A DNA stretch of 7,473 nucleotides, taken from the NCBI GenBank assembly GCA_044238735.1, contig JBIICS010000136.1, positions 1 to 7,473 of the forward strand, written 5' to 3'. The notes beneath the pieces are model-generated. The model saw only the letters and a program-made list of their open reading frames with translations, did no database searches and was not told the origin of the DNA. The translations under genes were made by a program, and so were the position numbers. The stretch's first letter is position 1. Each line of letters begins with the position of its first letter. This DNA is from JBIICS01 sp044238735 (lineage in GTDB: Bacteria > Bacteroidota > Bacteroidia > UBA4408). Below, piece by piece: positions 1 to 6,396 of the stretch.

Positions 1-938
1 AACCAAATCAATATGATAATCCAAGCAACTCTCAGGCCCATTATGAAACTACAGGACCCGAAATATGGGAACAAACGGATGGCAAGATTACTCATTTAGT
101 GGTAGGCGTTGGTACAGGTGGAACAATAAGCGGAACTGCCAAATTTTTAAAAGAAAAAAATCCAAATATTAAAATTTTGGGGATTGATACATATGGTTCC
201 GTTTTTAAAAAATACAAGGAGACCGGAATTTTTGATAAGAATGAAATCTACCCTTATATAACCGAAGGAATTGGAGAAGATTTTTTACCGGAAAACGTAG
301 ATTTTAATTTAATTGACCATTTTGAGAAGGTTACTGATAAAGATGCTGCCATTATGACCCGCAGAATTCCCCGTGAAGAAGGAATTTTTGTAGGAAACAG
401 CGCAGGAAGTGCTATGGCCGGATTAGTGCAATTAAAACACCTTTTTAAAGAAGGCGATGTGGTGGTGGTTATTTTTCACGATCACGGCACACGTTATCTG
501 GGCAAAATGTTTAATGACGATTGGATGCGCGATCGCGGATTTTTAGAGGATGAAAAAGTTACTGCTTTAAAACTTATAGAAAGACATAAAGATTTACGTT
601 TGGTTACAGCCAAAGAACAAATGCCTGTTGGCGAAGCCGTTGCTTTAATGAGAAAATATAATATTTCTCAGATACCGGTGGTTAACGAGGGTGGTGATTT
701 TACCGGTGCATTAAATGATACTGAGGTTTTTGCTACATTAATTGATAAACCGGAGCTCAAAGCCGAACCCGTTAAATTATTTGCTAAAGCTCCATTTCCC
801 TTTGTTAATGTTAACACCCCACTTGAAGAGGTTTCCCGATTAATTACAAAAGACAATAGTGCTGTATTGGTTAAAGATATGTTGGGTAGTGCACACATCA
901 TAACCCGACAGGATATTATTGATGCGTTGTGCAGATAG
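1..938 (+). CDS. Cystathionine beta-synthase, PLP enzyme with C-terminal CBS pair (5' truncated)
   Basis: This is a fold-type II PLP enzyme that condenses homocysteine with serine (or an activated serine) to cystathionine, or makes cysteine, in the cytoplasm. The frame is open from position 3, so the true start lies outside the window; the GTG at 99 is an internal Val. Of 311 visible residues, 1-16 resemble the CBS-family segment around NPSNSQAHY. Residues 35-44 (GVGTGGTISG) form the PLP phosphate loop. Residues 121-126 (GNSAGS) supply the serine expected to contact the PLP ring nitrogen. Residues 88-94 (EGIGEDF) are CBS-like. Two CBS motifs follow at about 190-240 and 248-311, which favours CBS over plain cysteine synthase, since the latter lacks them. 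The N-terminal part with the PLP lysine is not visible. Whether the CBS pair binds AdoMet cannot be told. The gene is convergent with the - strand block and ends just before a strong terminator. Confidence 0.9.
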   Translation, partial: PNQYDNPSNSQAHYETTGPEIWEQTDGKITHLVVGVGTGGTISGTAKFLKEKNPNIKILGIDTYGSVFKKYKETGIFDKNEIYPYITEGIGEDFLPENVDFNLIDHFEKVTDKDAAIMTRRIPREEGIFVGNSAGSAMAGLVQLKHLFKEGDVVVVIFHDHGTRYLGKMFNDDWMRDRGFLEDEKVTALKLIERHKDLRLVTAKEQMPVGEAVALMRKYNISQIPVVNEGGDFTGALNDTEVFATLIDKPELKAEPVKLFAKAPFPFVNVNTPLEEVSRLITKDNSAVLVKDMLGSAHIITRQDIIDALCR

Positions 939-962
939 ATTTTATTTTTTGATAATTTTTAT

Positions 963-996
963 AAGCGCAAACTATTTACAGTTTGCGCTTTTTTTT
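963..996 (+). terminator. Rho-independent terminator after the cystathionine beta-synthase gene
   Basis: A perfect 11-bp stem is formed by AAGCGCAAACT (963-973) and AGTTTGCGCTT (980-990) with a 6-nt loop. The T run at 989-996 follows it directly. It starts 24 nt after the stop codon at 936-938. On the opposite strand the same hairpin is followed only by a mixed A/T tail (TATAAAAATT), so it is mainly a + strand terminator. It may also catch transcripts of the convergent block. Confidence 0.88.
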
Positions 997-1028
997 GGGG
1001 GAAACGGCTCTATAATTGGCATTATAAC

Positions 1029-1064
1029 AAAAAAATTATTGACTAAATATTATAAGCATCAATA
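1029..1064 (-). terminator. Possible weak terminator of the - strand five-gene block
   Basis: Read on the - strand, TATTGA (1064-1059) can pair with TCAATA (1042-1037) across a 16-nt loop. An A and then seven T residues (complement of A7 at 1029-1035) follow. It lies 40 nt past the stop of the last gene of the block. The stem is short and AT-only, so it is weak on its own. The stronger hairpin at 963-990 further downstream could be the real stop. Confidence 0.3.
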
Positions 1065-1096
1065 GAATATACTCTAAATGCACTGTAAATTTATTT

Positions 1097-1113
1097 TTTA
1101 ATATTATTCGCTA
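1097..1113 (-). repeat. Copy 1 of a 17-nt imperfect direct repeat spanning a stop codon
   Basis: On the - strand TAGCGAATAATATTAAA covers the last codons and TAA stop of the final block gene. It matches 6379-6363 at 16 of 17 positions in the same orientation. A second shared block, TATATTCTAT, follows each copy (1071-1062 and 6351-6342) at different distances. It may be chance in AT-rich DNA. Confidence 0.35.
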
Positions 1114-2489
1114 CCACTTAATCTGGCTTTTTCGTAATCCGGGGCTTTAATTAACAATTGAAAATCCGCTGATTTATCCATTCTAAAAAAAGAATCCCAA
1201 TAAGCTTCTTTTGTCATACTGTCCCAATGTATGGCACCACTTCTGTATTTTTTATAGTTATGAATACTTTCCAAACAAGCCAAAACGATTAAAGCGGATA
1301 AAAGCTTTTTAAATAATTGTTTTTGTTGCTGCACAAATACAATAAAAGCAGTAAAAGGAAGAGCTAAAACCGAATAAATATCCATCATGGGGCGCATTCC
1401 AAAACAACCACCATACCACCAACACCACCAAGAGGAGATTACGTATAAAAAAACCATGAAGAAAATAAACACTGAAAATCGATGTGGTTTGCTAGCAGGA
1501 ATAATAAAACCAACAATAGCAAAAATCATAATTGGAGTATATAACAACCAACCTTTGCGATAGCTAAAAAGGACTTCCGTAATATGAGGTTTATTAAAAT
1601 AAAACCATTCGCCTACATAACTATTAAAAAAATAATGACCGGTTAAATATTTCCAATAAAGCAATTGAGGAATTTGAACTAGGACAGAAAGAACTACCAT
1701 GGTTAAGAATAAAGGCCAAGAATTAAATACCAACATCATTCTTTCCTTTAAATCATAAAATTTATATACCCTATATAACATAAAAAATAATCCAAACAAT
1801 ATATTAACGGGCCTTATCAAAATCATCAGACCAAAAACTAAACCAATAAGTATTGATTTAAGGAAGTGAGGCTTATCTATAAACAGATCATATGTATAAA
1901 TAAAGATAACAGACAAAGAAAAATTATATAAATGAGATAAAGCTGCTTCGTGAGTTGAATAATAAAAAAAGGTAGTACCAAAAACCAATAGTAGTATTGA
2001 ATAGCCTACCGCTTTATCATTAAAATATCTTAACAGCAACTTTCTTAAATAAAAGAGGCCGATAAAAAAATAAATTACACCAGATAAGTGAATGTATTTA
2101 TGATAGGGGTACGAAAAACCATCGGTAGGAAAACCATATATCCAGGCAATACCGTGAGCAATTAAAAAAAAAGGTAGATATAAAAACGAAAGGCCCATGG
2201 TTGTCTTAATCACCAGCGATCCATTTTCAATTTCGATAGGCCAAAACTGAGATTTCCCTCTATAATCTATTCCATCTGTATTAACAAACTGAAGCGTTAA
2301 ATCGTTATGAACAAATAAAGCCGGCAAATAAGCGTAGTAAGAAACCACGTCGTAACTTATGGTAGTTAAATTTTTCCAACGCTTGATATTAAAATTAAAC
2401 CACCAGATAATAAGGAAACAAAATAAAAGCGCTTTAGCAGAAAAAGAGAGACCAGTAAAAAACGATTTAATTTTTAATACAAAATTCAT
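1104..2489 (-). CDS. Multi-pass membrane protein, putative GT-C type glycosyltransferase
   Basis: This 461-residue protein has about ten hydrophobic segments: roughly 17-33, 98-117, 133-148, 161-177, 188-204, 213-238, 259-278, 314-331, 339-356, 371-387 and 394-408. A long polar loop (34-97) follows the first segment and contains Asp47 in SYDVVSYYAYLPALF, where GT-C enzymes usually carry an acidic catalytic residue. Family-like motifs are STHEAALSHLYNF (178-190), IRPVN (225-229), RKGWLLYTP (321-329) and SSWWCWWYGGCFGMRP (352-367). Together these resemble a widespread family of unassigned GT-C-like proteins related to GT39/PMT. By analogy it would move a sugar from a polyprenyl-phosphate donor at the outer face of the inner membrane; donor and acceptor are unknown. 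Its ATG shares one base with the stop of the upstream hotdog gene (TAATG), implying translational coupling. It is the last gene of the block. A membrane protein without enzymatic activity remains possible. Confidence 0.7.
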   Translation of the reverse strand: MNFVLKIKSFFTGLSFSAKALLFCFLIIWWFNFNIKRWKNLTTISYDVVSYYAYLPALFVHNDLTLQFVNTDGIDYRGKSQFWPIEIENGSLVIKTTMGLSFLYLPFFLIAHGIAWIYGFPTDGFSYPYHKYIHLSGVIYFFIGLFYLRKLLLRYFNDKAVGYSILLLVFGTTFFYYSTHEAALSHLYNFSLSVIFIYTYDLFIDKPHFLKSILIGLVFGLMILIRPVNILFGLFFMLYRVYKFYDLKERMMLVFNSWPLFLTMVVLSVLVQIPQLLYWKYLTGHYFFNSYVGEWFYFNKPHITEVLFSYRKGWLLYTPIMIFAIVGFIIPASKPHRFSVFIFFMVFLYVISSWWCWWYGGCFGMRPMMDIYSVLALPFTAFIVFVQQQKQLFKKLLSALIVLACLESIHNYKKYRSGAIHWDSMTKEAYWDSFFRMDKSADFQLLIKAPDYEKARLSGSE

Positions 2490-2971
2490 TAGAATACACT
2501 TTTATCTTTACCCGATTTAGCTTTGCGCATATAAACCAGAATTTTAAATTCGACACAAACTTCACCTTTATCATTTACTAAATTAATTATATGCCATTTT
2601 TTTATTCTACCTTCTTTATCTACCATAATTTCCGCTTCTTCTATATCTTGAATTGTAAGCTTAAATTCAAGGGTAATGTTGCTGTTTGCAGGTTTAAAAT
2701 AGTTCCCCTCTATGGCTCTAACCCATGCTTCCATTCTCGTTTTTTTGCGTAAAAAAATTTGCCAGTACAATACCGAAAAAAAGGGATCGGCTGCACTAAA
2801 AAGTGTACCCCCGAATATTGTACCGTTTAGGTTTCGATTTAAAAAAGACTTTTTTATCAATACTCGTGCATATAAAAAATCGGGACTAATTTCTTGCACA
2901 ACAATTCTGTTAAATAATAATGGTGGATACAAGTTCATCATCCATTTAACACCAAGTGGACTTAGTTTCAT
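2489..2971 (-). CDS. DUF4442-family hotdog-fold protein (thioesterase-like)
   Basis: This is a 160-residue soluble protein with no signal peptide or membrane segment, so probably cytoplasmic. The stretch NRNLNGTIFGGTLFSAADPF (46-65) is the recognisable DUF4442 signature, comprising the start of the hotdog helix and its Gly-rich entry. It is followed by FKPANSNITLEFKL (92-105), matching the family's later strands. DUF4442 proteins are relatives of PaaI-type acyl-CoA thioesterases; most have no assigned substrate, and the catalytic residue is not obvious here. The start was chosen because it sits 7 nt after the upstream stop and leaves an N-terminus of typical family length; Met11 and Met12 are alternatives. 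The basic, charged C-terminus (KAKSGKDKSVF) looks like a tail. Cleaving or binding an acyl thioester for a lipid or lipid-modified envelope component would fit the neighbours, but that is inference. Confidence 0.75.
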   Translation of the reverse strand: MKLSPLGVKWMMNLYPPLLFNRIVVQEISPDFLYARVLIKKSFLNRNLNGTIFGGTLFSAADPFFSVLYWQIFLRKKTRMEAWVRAIEGNYFKPANSNITLEFKLTIQDIEEAEIMVDKEGRIKKWHIINLVNDKGEVCVEFKILVYMRKAKSGKDKSVF

Positions 2972-2978
2972 CGTAGAA

Positions 2979-3674
2979 TTATTCGTGGTTATACATGTAA
3001 GATTTATAACACTTACGAATTTGCAAATATAAATCGTATTCTAAAGCCGTTGCAATGTATGCGTTAGAAATGTGACATATACTTTGAAGTTTATCAAAAT
3101 TCATTGACGGATTCCCGGTTAATCTTACAATTAACTGATCTGTTAAACGCATTCTGGCAGCCTCCTCAATAAGGTCTTGTTCGTAAAATTCTCTCAACTT
3201 TTCGCGAGAACGGGCCTCTTTACTAAAGCGATCGTATAAAAATGAAATGGGGCTGCTTAAAGGTGTATTGTTTTGGGGTTTATAGATAAACTTTTCATAT
3301 TGTTTGCGCTGTTCTTTAGAAAAGTCGATTGAGCGTATGGTTACCTCTTTTAATTGCTGTGGTTTGCTCATCAGAATTATTTTTAGAGTTACAATACCAT
3401 TAGTAGAGCTAAACTTACTTAGATTAATTTTAACAGGCACTTTGCCTAAATAACTAATAAGCAAGGTATCATTGTAATTTGCTTTTAAATTAAAGATTCC
3501 GTTCTCATCGGTAGTAATACCTAGTTTGGTATTTTTATTTACAACATAGGCAAAAGGTATAGTTGATACACTGTCGTTTTCCAAAACAGTGCCTTTAATC
3601 GAAATTTGTTGAGCATAGGCTTTTGAAACAAAAATGACGATAAAAAAAAATAAGTTTTTTAATACTCTAATCAT
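2979..3674 (-). CDS. Exported protein with carboxypeptidase-regulatory-like domain
   Basis: This 231-residue protein has a clear signal peptide: MIRVLKN, a hydrophobic core at 8-16, and the AYA site with likely cleavage after Ala21. Residues 23-113 read as a CarboxypepD_reg-like beta-sandwich (ISIKGTVLENDSVSTIPFAY, then TTDENGIFNLKA and LLISYLGK). The same module occurs at the N-terminus of SusC/TonB-dependent receptors, but no plug or barrel follows here. The rest (about 117-231) is charged and mainly helical, with SPISFLYDRFSKEARSREKL and a C-terminal part rich in Tyr and Leu. Standalone proteins of this shape are common in Bacteroidota and have no established function; a periplasmic or outer-membrane location is expected. 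Its ATG overlaps the stop of the upstream gene by 4 nt (ATGA). No Shine-Dalgarno sequence is seen. It is not a carboxypeptidase, since no peptidase domain is present. Confidence 0.75.
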   Translation of the reverse strand: MIRVLKNLFFFIVIFVSKAYAQQISIKGTVLENDSVSTIPFAYVVNKNTKLGITTDENGIFNLKANYNDTLLISYLGKVPVKINLSKFSSTNGIVTLKIILMSKPQQLKEVTIRSIDFSKEQRKQYEKFIYKPQNNTPLSSPISFLYDRFSKEARSREKLREFYEQDLIEEAARMRLTDQLIVRLTGNPSMNFDKLQSICHISNAYIATALEYDLYLQIRKCYKSYMYNHE

Positions 3675-4726
3675 AATAAATTATAGTATTTATTATTCTT
3701 CATTTTTTTAATCAGTTTCCCTTCTCTTAGTCCAAATCGATAACCAATAACAGAAGCACCCGATATATAACGACTCTCAAACTTTATTGATTTATGATTT
3801 ATATCGTTATAATCTACTAAAACATTAAATATCCAAAAGAAACGTTTACCATTAAATCCAGCACCAGCCCTAAAGTCTGAAACACTTCCAATTCTTAACT
3901 GCGTATATTTAATTCCCGACAATGTAGAAATATATCGGGATTGAATTTCGGGACCAATAGCAAATGTAAGATTAGCAAACAATCCTTTAAAAATTACCAG
4001 ATTGTAGGAGAAACCGGGTGCAATTCCAATTCCATATGATTTTGCTCGATTAAAATCATAGTAAAATTTTCCGTATAAATTTTGAACTTGATCAGGTATA
4101 ACAGGTGTTTTAGATCTCATCCCCAAAAACTGAAAACTAGATATAAAAAAGAGTGAGCCTGCTGATTTTAATTGACGTTCGGTACAAGAATAAGCCGACA
4201 TAAAAGAAAATCGATTTTTAGTATTAAAGAAAAAGAAAGCCTTTGCCTTACCACTGTTCATCTCCATTGATGGTTTTCGAACATATGGAGTTTTATCGTT
4301 ATAATTATTTATATAATTAGGAGAATTGGATTCGTAAAAACCTATATAATTTCTATAAGAAGTTTCTATTCTAAATTGAGGTAGAGTAAATGAAAAATTA
4401 TAGGCGGAAGTGGAACTTTTGCCCGTTTTCCAGGTATTGTCATACTGTACCGGTGTTCTCCATCCAAATGAGAATGATAATTTATCGTAATTAATTTCAA
4501 AACCAGAAACATCGTTTGCGGGAGAAACATATTTTAAATTAGATAAACCGGAAGAATCGGGCATAATCTTTTGCCCAATTGTTAACTCGTAGCGTCTATA
4601 TGATTGAAAGTAACCAATTACCAATTTATTCTTATACCTCCTAACATAGTTACTATCAAGATCTTTTGCCATTAAAAATGGGCTAAAAAATAAAAAAAGA
4701 GTCCATATGTTAATCCATCTTTTCAC
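3671..4726 (-). CDS. DUF4421-like outer-membrane beta-barrel protein
   Basis: This 351-residue protein has a signal peptide (MKRWINIW, then hydrophobic 9-19, probable cleavage after Ala20). The mature part is rich in aromatic residues in alternating beta-strand patterns, for example NYDKLSFSFGWRTP, AYNFSFTLPQFRIET and FLGMRSKTP. The early YVRRYKNKLVIGYFQSYRRY and the SPANDVSGFEINY stretch resemble the start of DUF4421 proteins, which are Bacteroidota proteins of similar length and unknown role. An outer-membrane barrel location is inferred from the strand pattern. The start is a GTG at 4726-4724, which overlaps the upstream stop as GTGA. The next in-frame Met (residue 19) would delete the signal peptide and is rejected. 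The unusually basic C-terminus (LREGKLIKKMKNNKYYNLL) lacks the terminal Phe typical of many barrels. The gene overlaps its downstream partner by 4 nt. Confidence 0.65.
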   Translation of the reverse strand: MKRWINIWTLFLFFSPFLMAKDLDSNYVRRYKNKLVIGYFQSYRRYELTIGQKIMPDSSGLSNLKYVSPANDVSGFEINYDKLSFSFGWRTPVQYDNTWKTGKSSTSAYNFSFTLPQFRIETSYRNYIGFYESNSPNYINNYNDKTPYVRKPSMEMNSGKAKAFFFFNTKNRFSFMSAYSCTERQLKSAGSLFFISSFQFLGMRSKTPVIPDQVQNLYGKFYYDFNRAKSYGIGIAPGFSYNLVIFKGLFANLTFAIGPEIQSRYISTLSGIKYTQLRIGSVSDFRAGAGFNGKRFFWIFNVLVDYNDINHKSIKFESRYISGASVIGYRFGLREGKLIKKMKNNKYYNLL

Positions 4727-6294
4727 CTTGCAAATAACTCCAATCCGTTATTATTTATTTTATATTTCGAATAATAATCTAATTTAATTAGTTTTTGCTT
4801 AATATTAGCTTCATATGCAAAAACATAATTAATCGAATCATTCTTTAATCGATTAACCATATTTAAATCAAGGGCTTTAGAATCAACAACTCCGCAAACC
4901 TGATTCCTTAAAAAATAATTTACCATAATAAATCCAAATTGCTCCTCATCAAGTGCTTTGGCTTTACTGGCAGATAAATCTGCCACTAAACAAGAACGGC
5001 CATTTATATTCATCTGTTTTAAAACATTTATTTTACTAAATATTTTTTGATGAACAAACATTCGGTCAAAATCATTTTTGTAACCTATAAACATATTACG
5101 GGAGAAAAAAACAATAAAAAAAATGGAAGCGAAAAGGAATACAAAACTTTTAATTTTAAATGAAGAACATACAACTAAACTAAACGAGATAAATACACAA
5201 AGATGTGTAAAGTAGGCATAACGGGGTGCGTAAAAAATAAACACATATCCTATTATATAAAAAAAAGAACTCATTAATAACGAACCCGTTATTGATTGGA
5301 TTTCAGCATTATATTGGCGCCAAAAAATCAATAAAAACAAGAGAGGAAAAAGCATGTAACGCAGAATAAAATCGTAATAGATACTTTTGAAATTTTTGAA
5401 AATAATTTTAAATGTTCGATTTATGTTTTCCATAGAAAACATGTTCCATTTTACTATTGTGTAATATATTCGGGGTTCATCTGCGCCAACAAAAATCTGA
5501 TTTTTCTCGGGTATGATAATTCCTTTTTTAACCATCGGGTTAATCATGTTTTTTTCAATGTCCCCTATTTTGCAATTGTCCGGACCAAAAATTGACTTAT
5601 TAAATGCTGACGAGTATTCATATCTCCACTCACCAAATTTATGATGTAACACTATAATCCAACAAAAACAACAAATTAAATAAACCAGCAATTGTTTAAA
5701 GTAAAATTTAACAATACTCAAATATTGTTCTCTACTAATAAAAAGCTGAACTCCAATTACAGTAATTAAGACAAGCTGAGAAAAAAAGAAATTATAAAGT
5801 TTTGCAAAATAACTAAAACTCAACAACAAGGCGACCCATAAAAATCGATAGGATCCATTAGTGTGTTTACACCAACTCAAATAAACCGCACCCAATAAAA
5901 TGTTAGCCCCAATAAAATCAGGTGTTTCGGTATGCGAGTACAAATTAAGAAGTATAATAAAAAATACTAAGCTTATTTTTTCGAGCGCAGGATATATTCC
6001 ATCGCTTGCTTTTAAGAAATAATGGAATGCATAAATGCCAATTAGACCGAATAACTTATTGTAAATTTTAATTACAATAACCGGATTTTTAAATAATAAC
6101 ACAAAAGGAGCACAAAGCCATGATAATAAAGGGCTCCAATAACCACTTACAGCCTCATTAAATTGACCAAGGGCATACTTTTCGGAAATAAACAAATAAG
6201 GAAAAGCATCATTGCTTTGAATTAAATTTTTAAAAAACACCAAATCAATAACACTTATTAGGAGGTATAGTAATATGGCGTGTTTTAATTTCAT
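4723..6294 (-). CDS. Multi-pass membrane protein, putative GT-C glycosyltransferase (ArnT/PMT-like)
   Basis: This 523-residue protein has about twelve hydrophobic segments (near 4-22, 54-68, 72-93, 106-119, 128-141, 151-165, 168-186, 201-217, 309-325, 337-356, 361-377, 381-398). Residues 26-38 (QSNDAFPYLFISE) with Asp29, then GYWSPLLSWLCAPF (51-64), match the first-loop pattern of unassigned GT-C proteins related to GT39/ArnT. TETPDFIGANIL (122-133) may give a second acidic residue. APRYAYF (356-362) resembles the RY motif before a late helix. A large loop (about 218-308) and a soluble C-terminal tail (about 400-523) are predicted to face the periplasm. The expected role is transfer of a sugar from a lipid-phosphate donor to a lipid, glycan or protein; no substrate can be assigned. 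It is the first gene of the block, 75 nt after the hemL stop on the same strand, and its stop overlaps the next start (GTGA). No Shine-Dalgarno sequence precedes the ATG. Confidence 0.7.
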   Translation of the reverse strand: MKLKHAILLYLLISVIDLVFFKNLIQSNDAFPYLFISEKYALGQFNEAVSGYWSPLLSWLCAPFVLLFKNPVIVIKIYNKLFGLIGIYAFHYFLKASDGIYPALEKISLVFFIILLNLYSHTETPDFIGANILLGAVYLSWCKHTNGSYRFLWVALLLSFSYFAKLYNFFFSQLVLITVIGVQLFISREQYLSIVKFYFKQLLVYLICCFCWIIVLHHKFGEWRYEYSSAFNKSIFGPDNCKIGDIEKNMINPMVKKGIIIPEKNQIFVGADEPRIYYTIVKWNMFSMENINRTFKIIFKNFKSIYYDFILRYMLFPLLFLLIFWRQYNAEIQSITGSLLMSSFFYIIGYVFIFYAPRYAYFTHLCVFISFSLVVCSSFKIKSFVFLFASIFFIVFFSRNMFIGYKNDFDRMFVHQKIFSKINVLKQMNINGRSCLVADLSASKAKALDEEQFGFIMVNYFLRNQVCGVVDSKALDLNMVNRLKNDSINYVFAYEANIKQKLIKLDYYSKYKINNNGLELFAR

Positions 6295-6298
6295 TACG

Positions 6299-6396
6299 AT
6301 AAACAGGATTGGAGTATTAGTTTATACAACTCATTTTAAATATAGAATATAAAGCGAACTCCTTTAATTTTATTCGCTATAAACAAAATCCAATCC
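6299..6396 (-). repeat. Nested and competing inverted repeats between hemL and the first block gene
   Basis: Read 5'-3' on the - strand: GGATTGGA (6396-6389) pairs with TCCAATCC (6313-6306); GTTTATA (6384-6378) pairs with TATAAAC (6326-6320); AGCGAA (6378-6373) pairs with TTCGCT (6358-6353). The pairs are nested in that order around the hemL stop codon. TATAAAC can instead pair with GTTTAT (6304-6299), forming a local hairpin that ends 4 nt before the ATG at 6294. The innermost stem is followed by a T-rich stretch and could act as a weak hemL terminator. The repeats are read directly from the sequence; a regulatory role is a hypothesis. Confidence 0.4.
6363..6379 (-). repeat. Copy 2 of the 17-nt imperfect direct repeat, at the hemL stop
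   Basis: On the - strand TAGCGAATAAAATTAAA spans the Ser-Glu-stop end of hemL and differs from copy 1 (1113-1097) at one base. The two copies bracket the five-gene block exactly: one at the stop of the gene before it, one at the stop of its last gene. Confidence 0.35.

Noticed and set aside
99..101. GTG as start of the cystathionine beta-synthase gene
   Set aside because: The frame is open to position 3 and encodes conserved family sequence (NPSNSQAHY) upstream, so this is an internal valine codon.
668..901. 77-codon - strand reading frame
   Set aside because: It lies antisense inside the well-supported CBS-domain coding region and shows no recognisable protein features.
2712..3032. 106-codon + strand reading frame
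   Set aside because: It is antisense to the DUF4442 gene and the end of the exported protein gene; composition looks like a shadow of those genes.
6295..6369. Bacteroidota-type promoter for the five-gene block
   Set aside because: TATATTTA (6344-6337 on the - strand) resembles the TAnnTTTG element, but no TTG/TTTG element lies at the right spacing upstream, so I do not annotate a promoter.
1097..6379. The five-gene block as an integrated mobile element with att sites
   Set aside because: The flanking repeat is short and imperfect, and no integrase, transposase or terminal inverted repeat is present. It is kept only as an observation.
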